A model generated the notes under the pieces. The model was not told where the DNA came from, searched no databases, and saw only the letters and a program-made list of their open reading frames with translations. Source: Larus michahellis (lineage: Eukaryota > Chordata > Aves > Charadriiformes > Laridae). From it: a DNA stretch of 64,000 bases. The translations under genes were made by a program, and so were the position numbers. The stretch is from assembly GCF_964199755.1 (NCBI RefSeq), contig NC_133900.1:73702727-73766726 (forward strand). The letters run 5' to 3'. Shown here in pieces: positions 1-9,200 of the stretch (the first letter of the stretch is position 1; the number at the start of each line of letters is the position of its first letter).

Positions 1-2591
1 TCATAGACAGCATAGAAATGAGTGGGAAAGGAATTTGGCGCTATCACTAGCAATGGTTTAAAGAAAAGAGATCACTGAACAACAAATACGAGCAAATAAC
101 CATAAGAAAAGACCATAAGAGCAGAAACTGAAGCCACCACAGAAGTCTGTTTTTCTTTAATAATATTGCAAACTAGTGGCAAAAGTCTCCAAATTAATCT
201 CCTAGGTTTTTTTAGGCAGTAAGCAGCCTGATTTCCAAAACTGCAAAGCAGCATACCTACTTATGTGCCTAAATTCTGGGGCGCTCAGCAAATTCCAAGA
301 TGCCTAAAAGCCACGTTGGGGGCCCATCAGGTTTCACCCAGCCTGAGTGAGTGAGCAAACCCCACTGGAGGGGATGGAAAGACACACTAGTGTATTTTGA
401 ATCAAGTTTATTGACTGCAGAAGAAGCTGCAGTTTGTAAGCCACACTCGTAAATCACACCACGAGATGTCTCATCACCTGTAAAAGCTTTTAGAAAATGT
501 CTGTGAACAATAGTGATGCTATTTGGGCTTTGAAAGTTAGCCTCTTTGCCATGGTCACTCATTTTGGATGTCACCTGTTCTTTGTAAAAAGGCGTTGTTA
601 AAACAGCTGCCCAAAACAACAATTATGTCACAAGGAGTATTTTTATCAAAATTATGACAAGATTCTTCCACACTGGTGGCCTGGAAAAGCATGCTATATT
701 TTCCTAGAAAAAGATTTTCTGCAAAGAAAGCAGAACTTCAATAGTCCTTAAACTTCAGATAAAACTATTGAGCATTTCAGTTGGTAACGTGGCAGACTGG
801 AAGTCCTGCTGTTAGTAATTTATCTTTTTCAGTCCTGGAAGCAATGGAAAACAGGTCCCACTCATGTTCCCATCATCCACCCCGTGGGGCAAAAAGGATT
901 CTTCTTACCAGCCCTGCTGTGGAAGTGTCATGCCATGCAGCTCCTCCCTTTTGCAGTTATTGAAAGTACCGTATAGACCTCTTTGTTCCCAACCCTAACT
1001 GCTGTGGGATCTTTTCAGCATTATCTCCACACAGTGGGATATTTGCAGTTGCTTCAAAATCCCAGTTTGGAGCTCAGATGTCTGCAGTGATCAAGCTGAA
1101 CAAAATGCAGTTGAATTTCCACAGCATGCCACCTTCGGGAAACAGTCAATGGCACAAGTAGTCTCATTTTTGGGATGCTCAGTGGAGGAAGCTGGACACT
1201 GGTCTGCAGAAGCCAGGACAGCTCAGCTGGGAAACCTCTCAGAGGAATGGACTTGCCAAGGAGAACATCGTCACCCTCCTTGGCAGTACACTTGTTGGGC
1301 TGAGGCATCCCTAACAGCAGGAGACCTGCAGGGTAGGCTTAGCTCCGACCAGATGATAAGCTCCAGAAATGCACCTAAAGCATTTCAACCAGCAATGGGC
1401 ACTCAGTCCAGGGACTGGACTACAGTTAGGCCAGACTAAAACTGCCCTGAAATGTACAGAAAATGAATACATATAGAATAAACCCCTGCACTTGTGCCTT
1501 AAAACAGATTTTGGCAAGCCAGAGAGAGCAGTGGTCTCGCTTTGATACAGGCATATCTGACTTTCACATGGCTTATGAAAAGGCTAAAATTATCTACAGG
1601 ATATAGTCCTGCACACCATGGGACTCTAAAGGGGATTTATCCTCTAAAGGGGTAAAATGGAACTCTATAGTCCCATGAAAAATCGTAATCCAGTACTTCA
1701 GAGGAACCAGGTAACTTTATTATGGCTATATTTGACACAACTCTGAACAAAAAGATACCTTTTGGTGGACTTCTATGAGCTGCTATACCCAAGCAGCACC
1801 AATTATAATTGAACGCTACTAAAATATATTAATTGTGACTAGTAAATTTTAAAAACCTTTTTCCAAACAGCAATGCTAAAGTTGAGTTGAGCTTGGAAAT
1901 CACATTTTTCAGAAAGGACGGACTAAAATAAGAGGAAAAGAAAGGTATGTTCAGTGTGTAAGTCCTCAAAGCCAATTGAAAGTATTCATTATACTGTAAT
2001 AAACTACTAGTAAAATAATAATTTTCACAAACTTGTATTGTCAAGGTTACAAGAAGTACCTGTGAGGGTGAGAGGCTCTTGTAATCTCTCAGGAAGCACA
2101 CTGGGCTCCTTCTCCTCGAGTGACAGATTTGCATAGAAATATACATAGTTAAAACGTTAAAAATTACCATTACAATTTGTGTCAGAAACAATGTATTTCA
2201 ATATTCCTGTATTTCTCAAATATCATGGCATATTTCAACCACAAAAGCATCACCAAAAGTCTGGATTTCCTCAGAAATAAGCCTTCAGGACACTGTAAGA
2301 GCCTCAAATGCATATTCCAAGGTCAATATGCACAGGATTGTACAGTGCACAGATGAGGGGGCTGAATTTGAAAGAGATAAATGTTGTCTCTGCTGAGCCA
2401 CGGTGCAGGGAAACAGAGTGGCACTGACAAAGTCATAAATTGTTCACAGGGCCCCGATTAGTCAGTGTGTAATATTGCCCCTAAGAGGTCAGGCCACGTT
2501 AGAGCATCAATTCATAGAATCTTTTTTTTTTAAAAAATCCCCTTCTAAACACAAGACCAATTACTTTGGTTGAAAAGTAGCAACTAAAAAT
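1..2591. other. Upstream flank, no gene supported
   Basis: AT-rich sequence lying 5' of the receptor gene. Two minus-strand open frames of about 120 codons (269-622 and 1829-2191) have no recognisable domain, no clear initiation context and no splice context, so I treat them as chance frames. The only local structure I see is a small hairpin with a duplicated CTCTAAAGGGG motif at 1617-1677. No CR1, LTR or tRNA is visible here. I infer intergenic DNA or distal promoter; an upstream non-coding exon cannot be excluded by eye. Confidence 0.6.
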
Positions 2592-2800
2592 ATAGAATCG
2601 TAGAATCACAGAATCGTCCAGGTTGGAAGGAACCTTTCAGATCATCGAGTCCAACCACCAACCTACCACTGCCAAGTCCACCACTAAACCATGTCCCTCT
2701 GCACCATGTCTACCTCTTAAATACCTCCAGGGATGGCGACTCCACTGCTTCCTTGGGCTGCCTGTTCCAATGTTTGATAACCCAGCTGATAAAAAGCTGC
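2592..2800 (-). mobile_element. CR1 LINE 3' fragment, next to the CpG island
   Basis: The left edge carries the CR1 terminal octamer array in reverse (ATAGAATCGTAGAATCACAG), followed by the reverse complement of the CR1 3' UTR (GGTTGGAAGGAACC, then TCCAACCACCAACC, then CCTCCAGGGATGG). Similarity fades near 2780-2800. The copy is 5' truncated, as is usual for CR1, and is about 250 bp upstream of the GC-rich promoter and about 640 bp upstream of the ATG. The right boundary is approximate. Confidence 0.88.
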
Positions 2801-3433
2801 GGTCTCCCACGCACACCACAGCAGACAGGCCTGTGGGGCACCTCCCGCGACAAACCCGCCTGAGGAGCAGCACGATGGATGCAGGCACAGTGCGGCCTCA
2901 AGCCTCCCCAGCTGGACAAAATACTATTTGCACCAAAACGTGTCATTTCTTCCGCATTTGCCAACTCCCTTTTACATCATCGCTAACCTCCGAGCCTGTC
3001 AGTGTGAATTTTCACAGAGAGGTGCCCTCAACCATTATTTATTGTCTCTTGAGGAGAAGTTCACGCCCCGCCGGGCGCACCCGGCCATGGCGGCCCCTCG
3101 CGGCAGCCCAGGGGCTCTCGGTCCGGCCCTGGGTCCCGCTCTGGGTCCCTCTGTGCCCACCCGGCCGCTTGGCCGCGCCGCCGGCACCTGTTGCCGCGCC
3201 ACCTCCCTCAGCGCCTCGGCGGCGGGCGGGGTCCGCTCCCATCCGACCCCATCCGGTCGGGTCCGGTCCGCCTCAGAGGGGCCGCGGCGGCCAGCGGTGC
3301 TTCCCCGGGGGGCCGCGGCGCCCCGCTCCGCGCATGCGTGGCGCTGCGAGGGGAATCGTTGCACCGCTCCGCACCAAGTTGCAGTCCGCGGCTCTTCCCC
3401 GGCCAGGCGGGCGGCGGCGCGGCTGGGGCCGGC

Positions 3434-3519
3434 ATGGGGCGGGCGGCGGTGGCCGGGCGGGACGGCCCGCGGGCCCTGTCGCTGCCGCTGGTGCTGGCCG
3501 TGGCGTGCGCGGCGCGCAG
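3434..3519 (+). CDS. GABRB4: GABA-A receptor beta subunit, coding exon 1 (signal peptide)
   Basis: This exon encodes residues 1-28 plus two bases of codon 29. The ATG at 3434 has a strong context (G at -3, G at +4) and no in-frame ATG lies between it and the upstream end of the island. The peptide starts [16 protein letters not shown], followed by a hydrophobic core [11 protein letters not shown], a typical cleavable signal peptide ending near Ser29/Ala30. The donor is CAG|GTGAGC. The product would be a subunit of a pentameric ligand-gated chloride channel in the neuronal plasma membrane. The signal peptide does not match the Trp-containing start of beta1-3 (MW...), which is why I prefer the avian beta-4 paralogue, although GABRB1 remains possible. 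The 5' UTR boundary is unknown. Confidence 0.72.
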
Positions 3520-3595
3520 GTGAGCGCCGCCGGGCCGCGGAGGGGCCGCCTCCCGTAACCGCCTCCCTTAACCCGCCTGTGCTCCTTTCCCGCAG
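3520..3595 (+). other. GABRB4: Intron 1 (76 bp)
   Basis: A very short GT-AG intron, from GTGAGCGCC to CTCCTTTCCCGCAG. A pyrimidine-rich acceptor tract is clear. It interrupts codon 29 after its second base (phase 2). GC-rich throughout and inside the CpG island. Confidence 0.85.
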
Positions 3596-3687
3596 CGCCG
3601 ACGGGCCCAGCAACATGTCCTACGTGAAGGAGACGGTGGACAGGCTGCTGCAGGGCTACGACATCCGCCTCCGGCCCGACTTCGGAG
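3596..3687 (+). CDS. GABRB4: GABA-A receptor beta subunit, coding exon 2 (mature N-terminus)
   Basis: This 92-nt exon completes Ser29 and encodes [18 protein letters not shown] and then [12 protein letters not shown], ending one base into Gly60. The length equals the conserved exon 2 of vertebrate GABRB genes. The block from [14 protein letters not shown] to [12 protein letters not shown] is diagnostic of Cys-loop GABA-A beta subunits and forms the N-terminal helix and first beta-strand region of the extracellular domain. NMS (residues 35-37) is an N-glycosylation sequon. Tyr at residue 38 is as in beta1; beta2 has Leu and beta3 Phe. Gln48 replaces the usual Lys of LLKGYD. Nearly all third codon positions are G or C. 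Acceptor CCCGCAG and donor GGAG|GTGAGG are good. Confidence 0.93.
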
Positions 3688-3785
3688 GTGAGGCGCCCGC
3701 TGTTCCCCGACCCGCGTCCCAGTCCCCCCCCGACCCCCGGCCCGGTCGCCTCCCGCCGTCTAACGCCGCCTCCCACTCCCGGCAG
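3688..3785 (+). other. GABRB4: Intron 2 (98 bp)
   Basis: A short GT-AG intron, from GTGAGGCGCCC to CACTCCCGGCAG, with C-rich content. It splits the Gly60 codon after its first base (phase 1), the same place as in other GABRB genes. Confidence 0.85.
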
Positions 3786-3853
3786 GTGCGCCCGTGGATG
3801 TGGGCATGCGGATAGAGATCGCCAGCATCGACGTGGTGTCGGAAGTCAACATG
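3786..3853 (+). CDS. GABRB4: GABA-A receptor beta subunit, coding exon 3
   Basis: A 68-nt exon encoding the rest of Gly60 and then [22 protein letters not shown], ending at Met82 in phase 0 with donor ATG|GTGAGT. Size and phase are those of the conserved GABRB exon 3. The motif VGM(R/N)I(D/E)(I/V)ASID.VSEVNM is a beta-subunit signature in the first strands of the extracellular domain. VDVGMRI matches beta1 rather than beta2/3 (VAVGMNI or VCVGMNI). Ala61, Glu70, Ile71 and Val76 differ from beta1. The next exon should begin with a DYTLTMYFQQ-like sequence, and none was found in this window. The gene is therefore 3' incomplete here: the rest of the ligand-binding domain and all four membrane helices lie beyond 64000. 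Confidence 0.93.
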
Positions 3854-6800
3854 GTGAGTGACCCGAGGGGATGGCCGGGACGGAGGGCGCTGCCGCCGGC
3901 TCCACGGTTGTTCCCCCCCCCCGCCCCGCGGGGACCGGCCGTGTGTCACCTGCCCGGCCGCAGAGGGAGCTGCCTGCCGAGCGGCAGCGAAGGCTGTGAA
4001 ATAGCCGAGCGCATCGCGGTTGCTAGGAAAAGTTATTTGCCTTGTTGAGATAAGGTTTGCATGGCTGAGCTGGCGCTCCAGAAGCGCTCCCTGCCTCTAT
4101 CGAAATACCTGCTGGCGGTTTGAGGTTCTGGGTTCCGCTCGCACTGGTTTGCCCTTTGCATAGTCAACAGCTGTCTGCAGGAACGTGGGAGTTTCTTGAG
4201 CTGTTTCTTCAGCTGGACAGATGGGCATTTTTTGATGTTAAATGATCTAAAGAGTTAAGGCATTTCGCTTTGCAAGCGAGTGTTGAGTAAAAGGTGCAAA
4301 AAGAAAACGGAGCTTCTAGAAAACGCTCTCTTTCTTGTAGAAGGAAAAAAAACCAACCCACAACCCAGCATTGCAGATCATAAGGACGTTGTCTATCCAG
4401 CTATCAAAACCAGAAAAGTCTCCTAGCTACAGGTGTGAAACACACTGCGTTTGATTTCAGTTCTGCTGCTGGAAGGAATGTTAATAGACATGCAGGCTTA
4501 AAGAGCAAAAATGTGTCTGTATAGTGCTTGCCTCGTTTGACAGCCTTTTCCCAGAAGAAAACGAAAAATCAGTTACAAGTTTGAACGTTTTACAAAATCA
4601 TGTTGGATTAGTACGCACCGTGGGCATTTTGCTCTCACTCTCTTTTCTTATGTTTGGTTTCATATGAAAATCTAAGATGCTTTCTTTCCATAAGGGAACA
4701 CCTATTTAGTTAAAAGAAGCTAGAAACTTTGCATTTCCATCCTGATCAGCAGTTTATTTCAGTCAAAAAAGGTGATATTTGCCTGTCCAAAGTAACTTAC
4801 CCAGGAGTGGGGATTTTTCCTTGGTGTATTAGTTAATAGCTGTCATTTAAAACAATCTTTTCAAAGATTGTTCTTATTTTCATGTTTAGTTTTTTCTGTT
4901 GTTTGTTATACATACACAGTTCTCGTTTGTGTGTAACTGTTATGTTTGTTTATGAATATACTTGGCAGAATGGGGAGGAAAGGAGATTTGCAACATTGTG
5001 TGTAGCATACCAGGCTCTGGGGAGTGCTAATACCACACAAAGACAATGTTTTGCAAGTTTCAGCTCCTGGAGTTTCTGTCCTTGTATTGAACTTCCAGGG
5101 AGGAACATGGTAGGACTATGCAGATGAGGCAGAGAAAACAGAACATAGACCTTATCAAAATAGTCAAAGAACAGATCCATTCCAGCTCCACACTCTTCCT
5201 ACCACTTTTTAACAGGATTTCTGCTTTCACCAAAATTTCTTTCACCAAAATACCTGCTCTGAAAGGTCCAGTGTTTATCTTGTAAAGTCTCAGCACCTGA
5301 AATACTGTTAATTTGGAGGGGAGTGGATGTGATGGTTTCCAGTGGCAATGTCACAGGGCATTAATTGCATTACACCAGCATGCATCATTTCTGCTTAGCT
5401 TTGGTGGATCCAACATGCAACTTCCTCCTCCATTTCAACCCTTGCGCAGTGCCTGGGAAACTATAATTTGAGCTTTCTGGTTTTTAATTAAGGAAAGTTG
5501 CATGCTAGATTCTTTAACTAATGTCCTGGGGGGCAGCTCAACTAAGACTGGTCAAAGAAGTATGGAGGTGTTTTAATTTCCTAAAATGCCACATCCCTTG
5601 CAGTGGAAGGAAGTGGCCATTCCCAGGTATAGCCAGTAGCCCATTCTTTGAGGCAAAATATGGAAAAAACAGTCTCCATTCTGAGTCAATCTGAAAGGGG
5701 CTTTCCCATATCACAAGTGCTTACTTGTATATACCCATGTCTAGAGTGTTCTTGTTGAAGTCAAGGTCTTTATTGTGTTGCTAGAGACTGTTAGATAGTC
5801 TTTTGGACAGTGATCAATAATTTCATCCATCACTGCAGAAATGAGGGGATCAATATCTCAGCTGAAGAAAAATTTTTCTACCTAGTCAAAATAATGCTTT
5901 AGTACTTTTTCTGAGAAACACAGCCTTGAAATGCTTAACGTTGCAACAACCTGTGAATTGCTCACCTTCTCTTTTAAACTGTTGTCTTCTAGATTATTTT
6001 TTCCTTTGTTTAGTAAGAGCTACCATTCTGTGGCTTCACAGACAGAAATGTTTACCAGAAGATGCTAGTTCAGAGCTTCTGTTGTCTATAGGGCAGTTTA
6101 GTTGCTGAAGGTGAGAGCAATGCCCTCATCGCGTGAGCTCCTCCTGACACGAGAATCTGGTTCGACTCCCCCGGCGCTCCATTCAATCAGTCTCACCCTG
6201 GCAGTAATAGAGGGAGTTGTCTCATCCCTTGGCTCTCCTCAGGCGCATGAAACCTTATTTCTGGAATGACAGAGGCAGCTATTCCAAATCCTGGTACCTA
6301 CAGGCAGGGTTGAATTTTCTGTTCTGGTCTCAGTGCTTAAATAAGAGTAAGGATTTAAAAAAAAAAAAAACCAACACTCTATACCTAGGCTATGAAGGAG
6401 GTGCATTAGCTGAGAATTTGTCATGATGTAGACTGCCTGCCAAGTCAATAGGCTGATCTGTATGTCCAAGTAAATCCAGTCATCAGATAAACAACTGAAA
6501 TATATGCCACAGAACTGTTGTGAATTCTGTGAATACCATCGGTAATAACTGTCTGCTCAAGCAGCTTGTCTAGTTGTAGTGGGTTCTTCAAATATACTAA
6601 ACTATTGTAAAATACTTTACTCAATTAATGAATTGAGACTTACACAGCCTTGAAGTCAACCTTTCTGTTATTTCCCCTGAATAGTTGGTCCTCATCTGTT
6701 CAGCTCTTTAAACTGCACTGTTTTATAGCTACTTGGTAGTTCAATAATATTGTAGTGAGCTCCTATAGCAACTTTTACAGAAGGATTAATTGAAGCATTC

Positions 6801-8284
6801 ATTCTCATGGCTCTCCCATTTGTCATCAGATATGTTGTCACACATTGATTTTTGCAGGTAATAAGCTGAAGAGCTTGTCATACATCGAACAAGCAGGAGA
6901 AGTAGAATGTAAAAGTCCTAATGATCGTTGCCCGGTTCTAACCATGCTTTCTCCCTAATGTACAATGAGATAAGTTTTAATGCATTCCATGAGACTGTCA
7001 CATCCTTGCTACAGTAACTGCAAGCATTCCCTTCCCAAGGTACAAGGTGACCCTCTTTGCGTTGTCTCAGTTAATGACTGTTCAGCTAACTTTCATCCAT
7101 GACAGAGTTCCTGTAGAAGTATATCAGACGTTTACACGAATATAAAGAGTTCATTAAGAACCATGCTACAACTAAATCTGTTAAGCTGCTGTGATGTGAA
7201 TTGTCTGGTCTCCTCTGATGCCTTTAACGTGGTTAAGAGAAGGTGCTGCTTGTACATCAAGAATAAATGTGGATAGCATGATTCATGGTAACTACCTTCA
7301 AGCAAGCAAACAAATACCGTATTGCTATATCTACTAGGGAACAGTCAAGAAGTAGCTGGACTCTACAAAAAATTCACATGCAGTACATGACATAATTTTC
7401 TCTAAAATGTATTTCCTACTGAGCAGGTGGTCAGACCTTTGTAACGGGGAAGAGATAGTTGCACACATTCTGAAGTTTTGAAAACCAGTGCACATGATAA
7501 AGAACCTTTTATAGAGCAGTTAAGAGACACCAAAAAAGAAAAAAAAAAACACCCCGCTATTATTTTATATTGGCAACACTGTTCCTGACCTACCATACTG
7601 ATTTTACACTGCTGATGAACATCTGGTTTATATGATAGAGATTGAAGGTTTTGTGTCCCAGCAAAAAGAGAGTGAAGAAAACACGGAAAGAACGTTTCAT
7701 CATTTTTTGACAGGAGAAGTATAATTCTTTAGCTTCTCTACATCCAAAGTCACTTTTACTCACGGCTCTTTCATTTATCTGATCTCCCAGAGTTCTCTGT
7801 CTGAAGGCTCAACTATATTAGTTAGTTTAGAGCATCTTTGTTCAGTTTGGGTAGTGAACAGTTCTGCAAGTGTGGGAAAATGAAGAACAAACTTGTGTTC
7901 TTCCCCCCACATGATCTCTAGAAAGAATCTTCTTGTCCTTCAGAGTGTGTCTTTCTGGAATACTTCATGCTTTTTCTGTTTGAACATTCACAGAGTCATT
8001 TCCCACAGAACAGTGTTGATGGATTTGACTTCTTTTGGGATCTGCACAGGTTTGCTATGTTTGCTGTTTATCACCAGTCTAACTGCTCAATTTCCTTCAA
8101 AAAATGACAGAAATCAACAGAATATGTTCCAGACAGTCTGAACATCAGAACCAAGCCAAATGAATAAGCAGTCTACGTCTGAGCAAATGTCACTCTCCTG
8201 GTTGAAACAGAGGATTAGATTTTTGTTCAGTTGTATAAAGAGCAGTAAAGAAGGACATCTGTGTCCAGAGCTCCATAAACAGAA
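3854..8284. other. Intron 3, proximal part without recognisable repeats
   Basis: The first 150 bp are still CpG island; the rest is AT-rich unique-looking DNA. I see only short homopolymer runs and a single polymerase III B-box match (GGTTCGACTCC, 6159-6169) without a tRNA fold. Intronic splicing or enhancer elements would be expected near the first intron of a neuronal gene, but nothing specific can be named. Confidence 0.5.
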
Positions 8285-8790
8285 GCCAGTGAGTTGAGGG
8301 AACTGATTATCTCTACTTGGGATGCACTAGTCCCCATCTAGGTACTGCATCCAGTTTTGAGTTTGTCCCCCAGCCAACACAAGAAGGGTGTTAAACAGAA
8401 GGAAGTTCAATAGAGAGCCACCAAGCTGATTGTGGCTGGAGCCCTTGCTCTGGGAGGAGAGGCTATGGGAGCAGGGCTTGTTCAGCCTGGAAAGAGATGG
8501 CTTCAGAGGCAGCTTCCCAGGACCTGTGGAAAGGTTAGGGAGAAAATGGAGTCAGGCTTTTCAGCGGAACATGGTGGGAGGACAAGAGATGACAAACATC
8601 AGGTGAAACAAAAGAGATTCAGATGAGAGGTAAGCAAAAGGGTTTTTTACCTCTTGAGGACAGTCCAGGAGAGAAGCAGGATGCCGAGGGAGGTTAGGTT
8701 GTACAGTCCCCATCCTTGCTGGTCTGCAGGACCTGACTGGATCAAGCACTGAGCAACCTGGTATGACTTCATAGCTGAATTATTCTATTT
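8285..8790 (+). mobile_element. Old, diverged CR1 LINE fragment
   Basis: Sense-strand CR1 3' region in an eroded state. GTACTGCATCCAGTTTTGAG (8342-8361) corresponds to the CR1 ORF2 C-terminal coding stretch. GGCTTGTTCAGCCTGGAAAG corresponds to the LFSLEKR block, and GAGCAACCTGGTATGACTTC lies near the 3' UTR. Frames are broken throughout and the final octamer tail is degraded to ATTCTATTTTATA. Boundaries are approximate. Divergence is clearly higher than in the copy at 32008-32432, so this is among the older insertions. Confidence 0.75.
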
Positions 8791-9094
8791 TATAAAATAA
8801 TAATTGGTTAACACATTCAGGAGGCAGAACTCCCCTTAATATTAATAAACATTCACCAATAGTCAGCTGTGCCTAATTTCAAGAGTTCTGGGACGATCCC
8901 ACAAGATGAACTTGACAAAATATATATATACATATGAGTTTTAAAATTCGTCTGTAAATCCAAGGCAAGGATACAGATGCCTCTAGGGCCTAGAAGAACA
9001 GAAGAGATTCCCCTTACTTTAGGGCTGACACCAGCCCAGGTGGCTGTGGCATCCTACGCTGGTAGGCATTTGGTCAAGAGAAGCTAAATCTGTG

Positions 9095-9200
9095 GGTTTA
9101 AACACTCAGGCCGGGTAAGGCTTCGAACCAAGGCACTGGAAGCTTGCCCATTAATCCTGGCAGGCCAGTGCTCGTGCACTGGACCTCAGTTTTAGAAGTG
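9095..9200 (-). mobile_element. Possible tRNA-derived SINE relic
   Basis: On the minus strand a stretch reads GTCCAGTGCACGAGCACTGG..., similar to an A-box and D-arm region of tRNA-headed SINEs. About 35 bp later comes GGTTCGAAGCC (plus-strand 9119-9129), one mismatch from the B-box GGTTCGANTCC. A and B boxes in the correct order and spacing suggest an ancient MIR-like or other tRNA-derived SINE head. The body cannot be aligned by eye and no A-rich or LINE-type tail is seen. Chance is a real alternative. Confidence 0.3.

Larger units (their letters stand above)
3050..4010 (+). promoter_or_regulatory. CpG-island promoter of the GABA-A beta-subunit gene
   Basis: Composition switches abruptly from AT-rich to strongly GC- and CpG-rich at about 3050 and back at about 4010. 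The island covers the putative 5' UTR, exons 1-3 and both short introns. No TATA box is evident before the ATG. Visible motifs are a GC box-like CACGCCCCGCC at about 3062, a YY1-type ATGGCGGC core at 3087-3094, and an NRF1-like CGCGCATGCGTGG at 3329-3341. These suggest a TATA-less promoter with dispersed starts; the transcription start is not determinable here. Neuronal restriction would need other elements, and I found no full RE1/NRSE site in the island. Confidence 0.8.

Noticed and set aside
269..622. 117-codon minus-strand frame as an upstream gene exon
   Set aside because: No recognised motif and no evident splice sites around a conserved block.
3191..3433. In-frame N-terminal extension of exon 1
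   Set aside because: The upstream frame begins at TTG, not ATG, has no signal-like start, and the ATG at 3434 gives a proper signal peptide with strong context.
2623..3815. Long plus-strand frames through the CR1 and CpG island (311 and 295 codons) and minus-strand frames of up to 193 codons
   Set aside because: Produced by stop-poor GC-rich DNA and CR1 sequence; they cross the splice sites and coding frame of the well-supported GABRB exons and contain low-complexity Pro/Arg/Ala-rich sequence.
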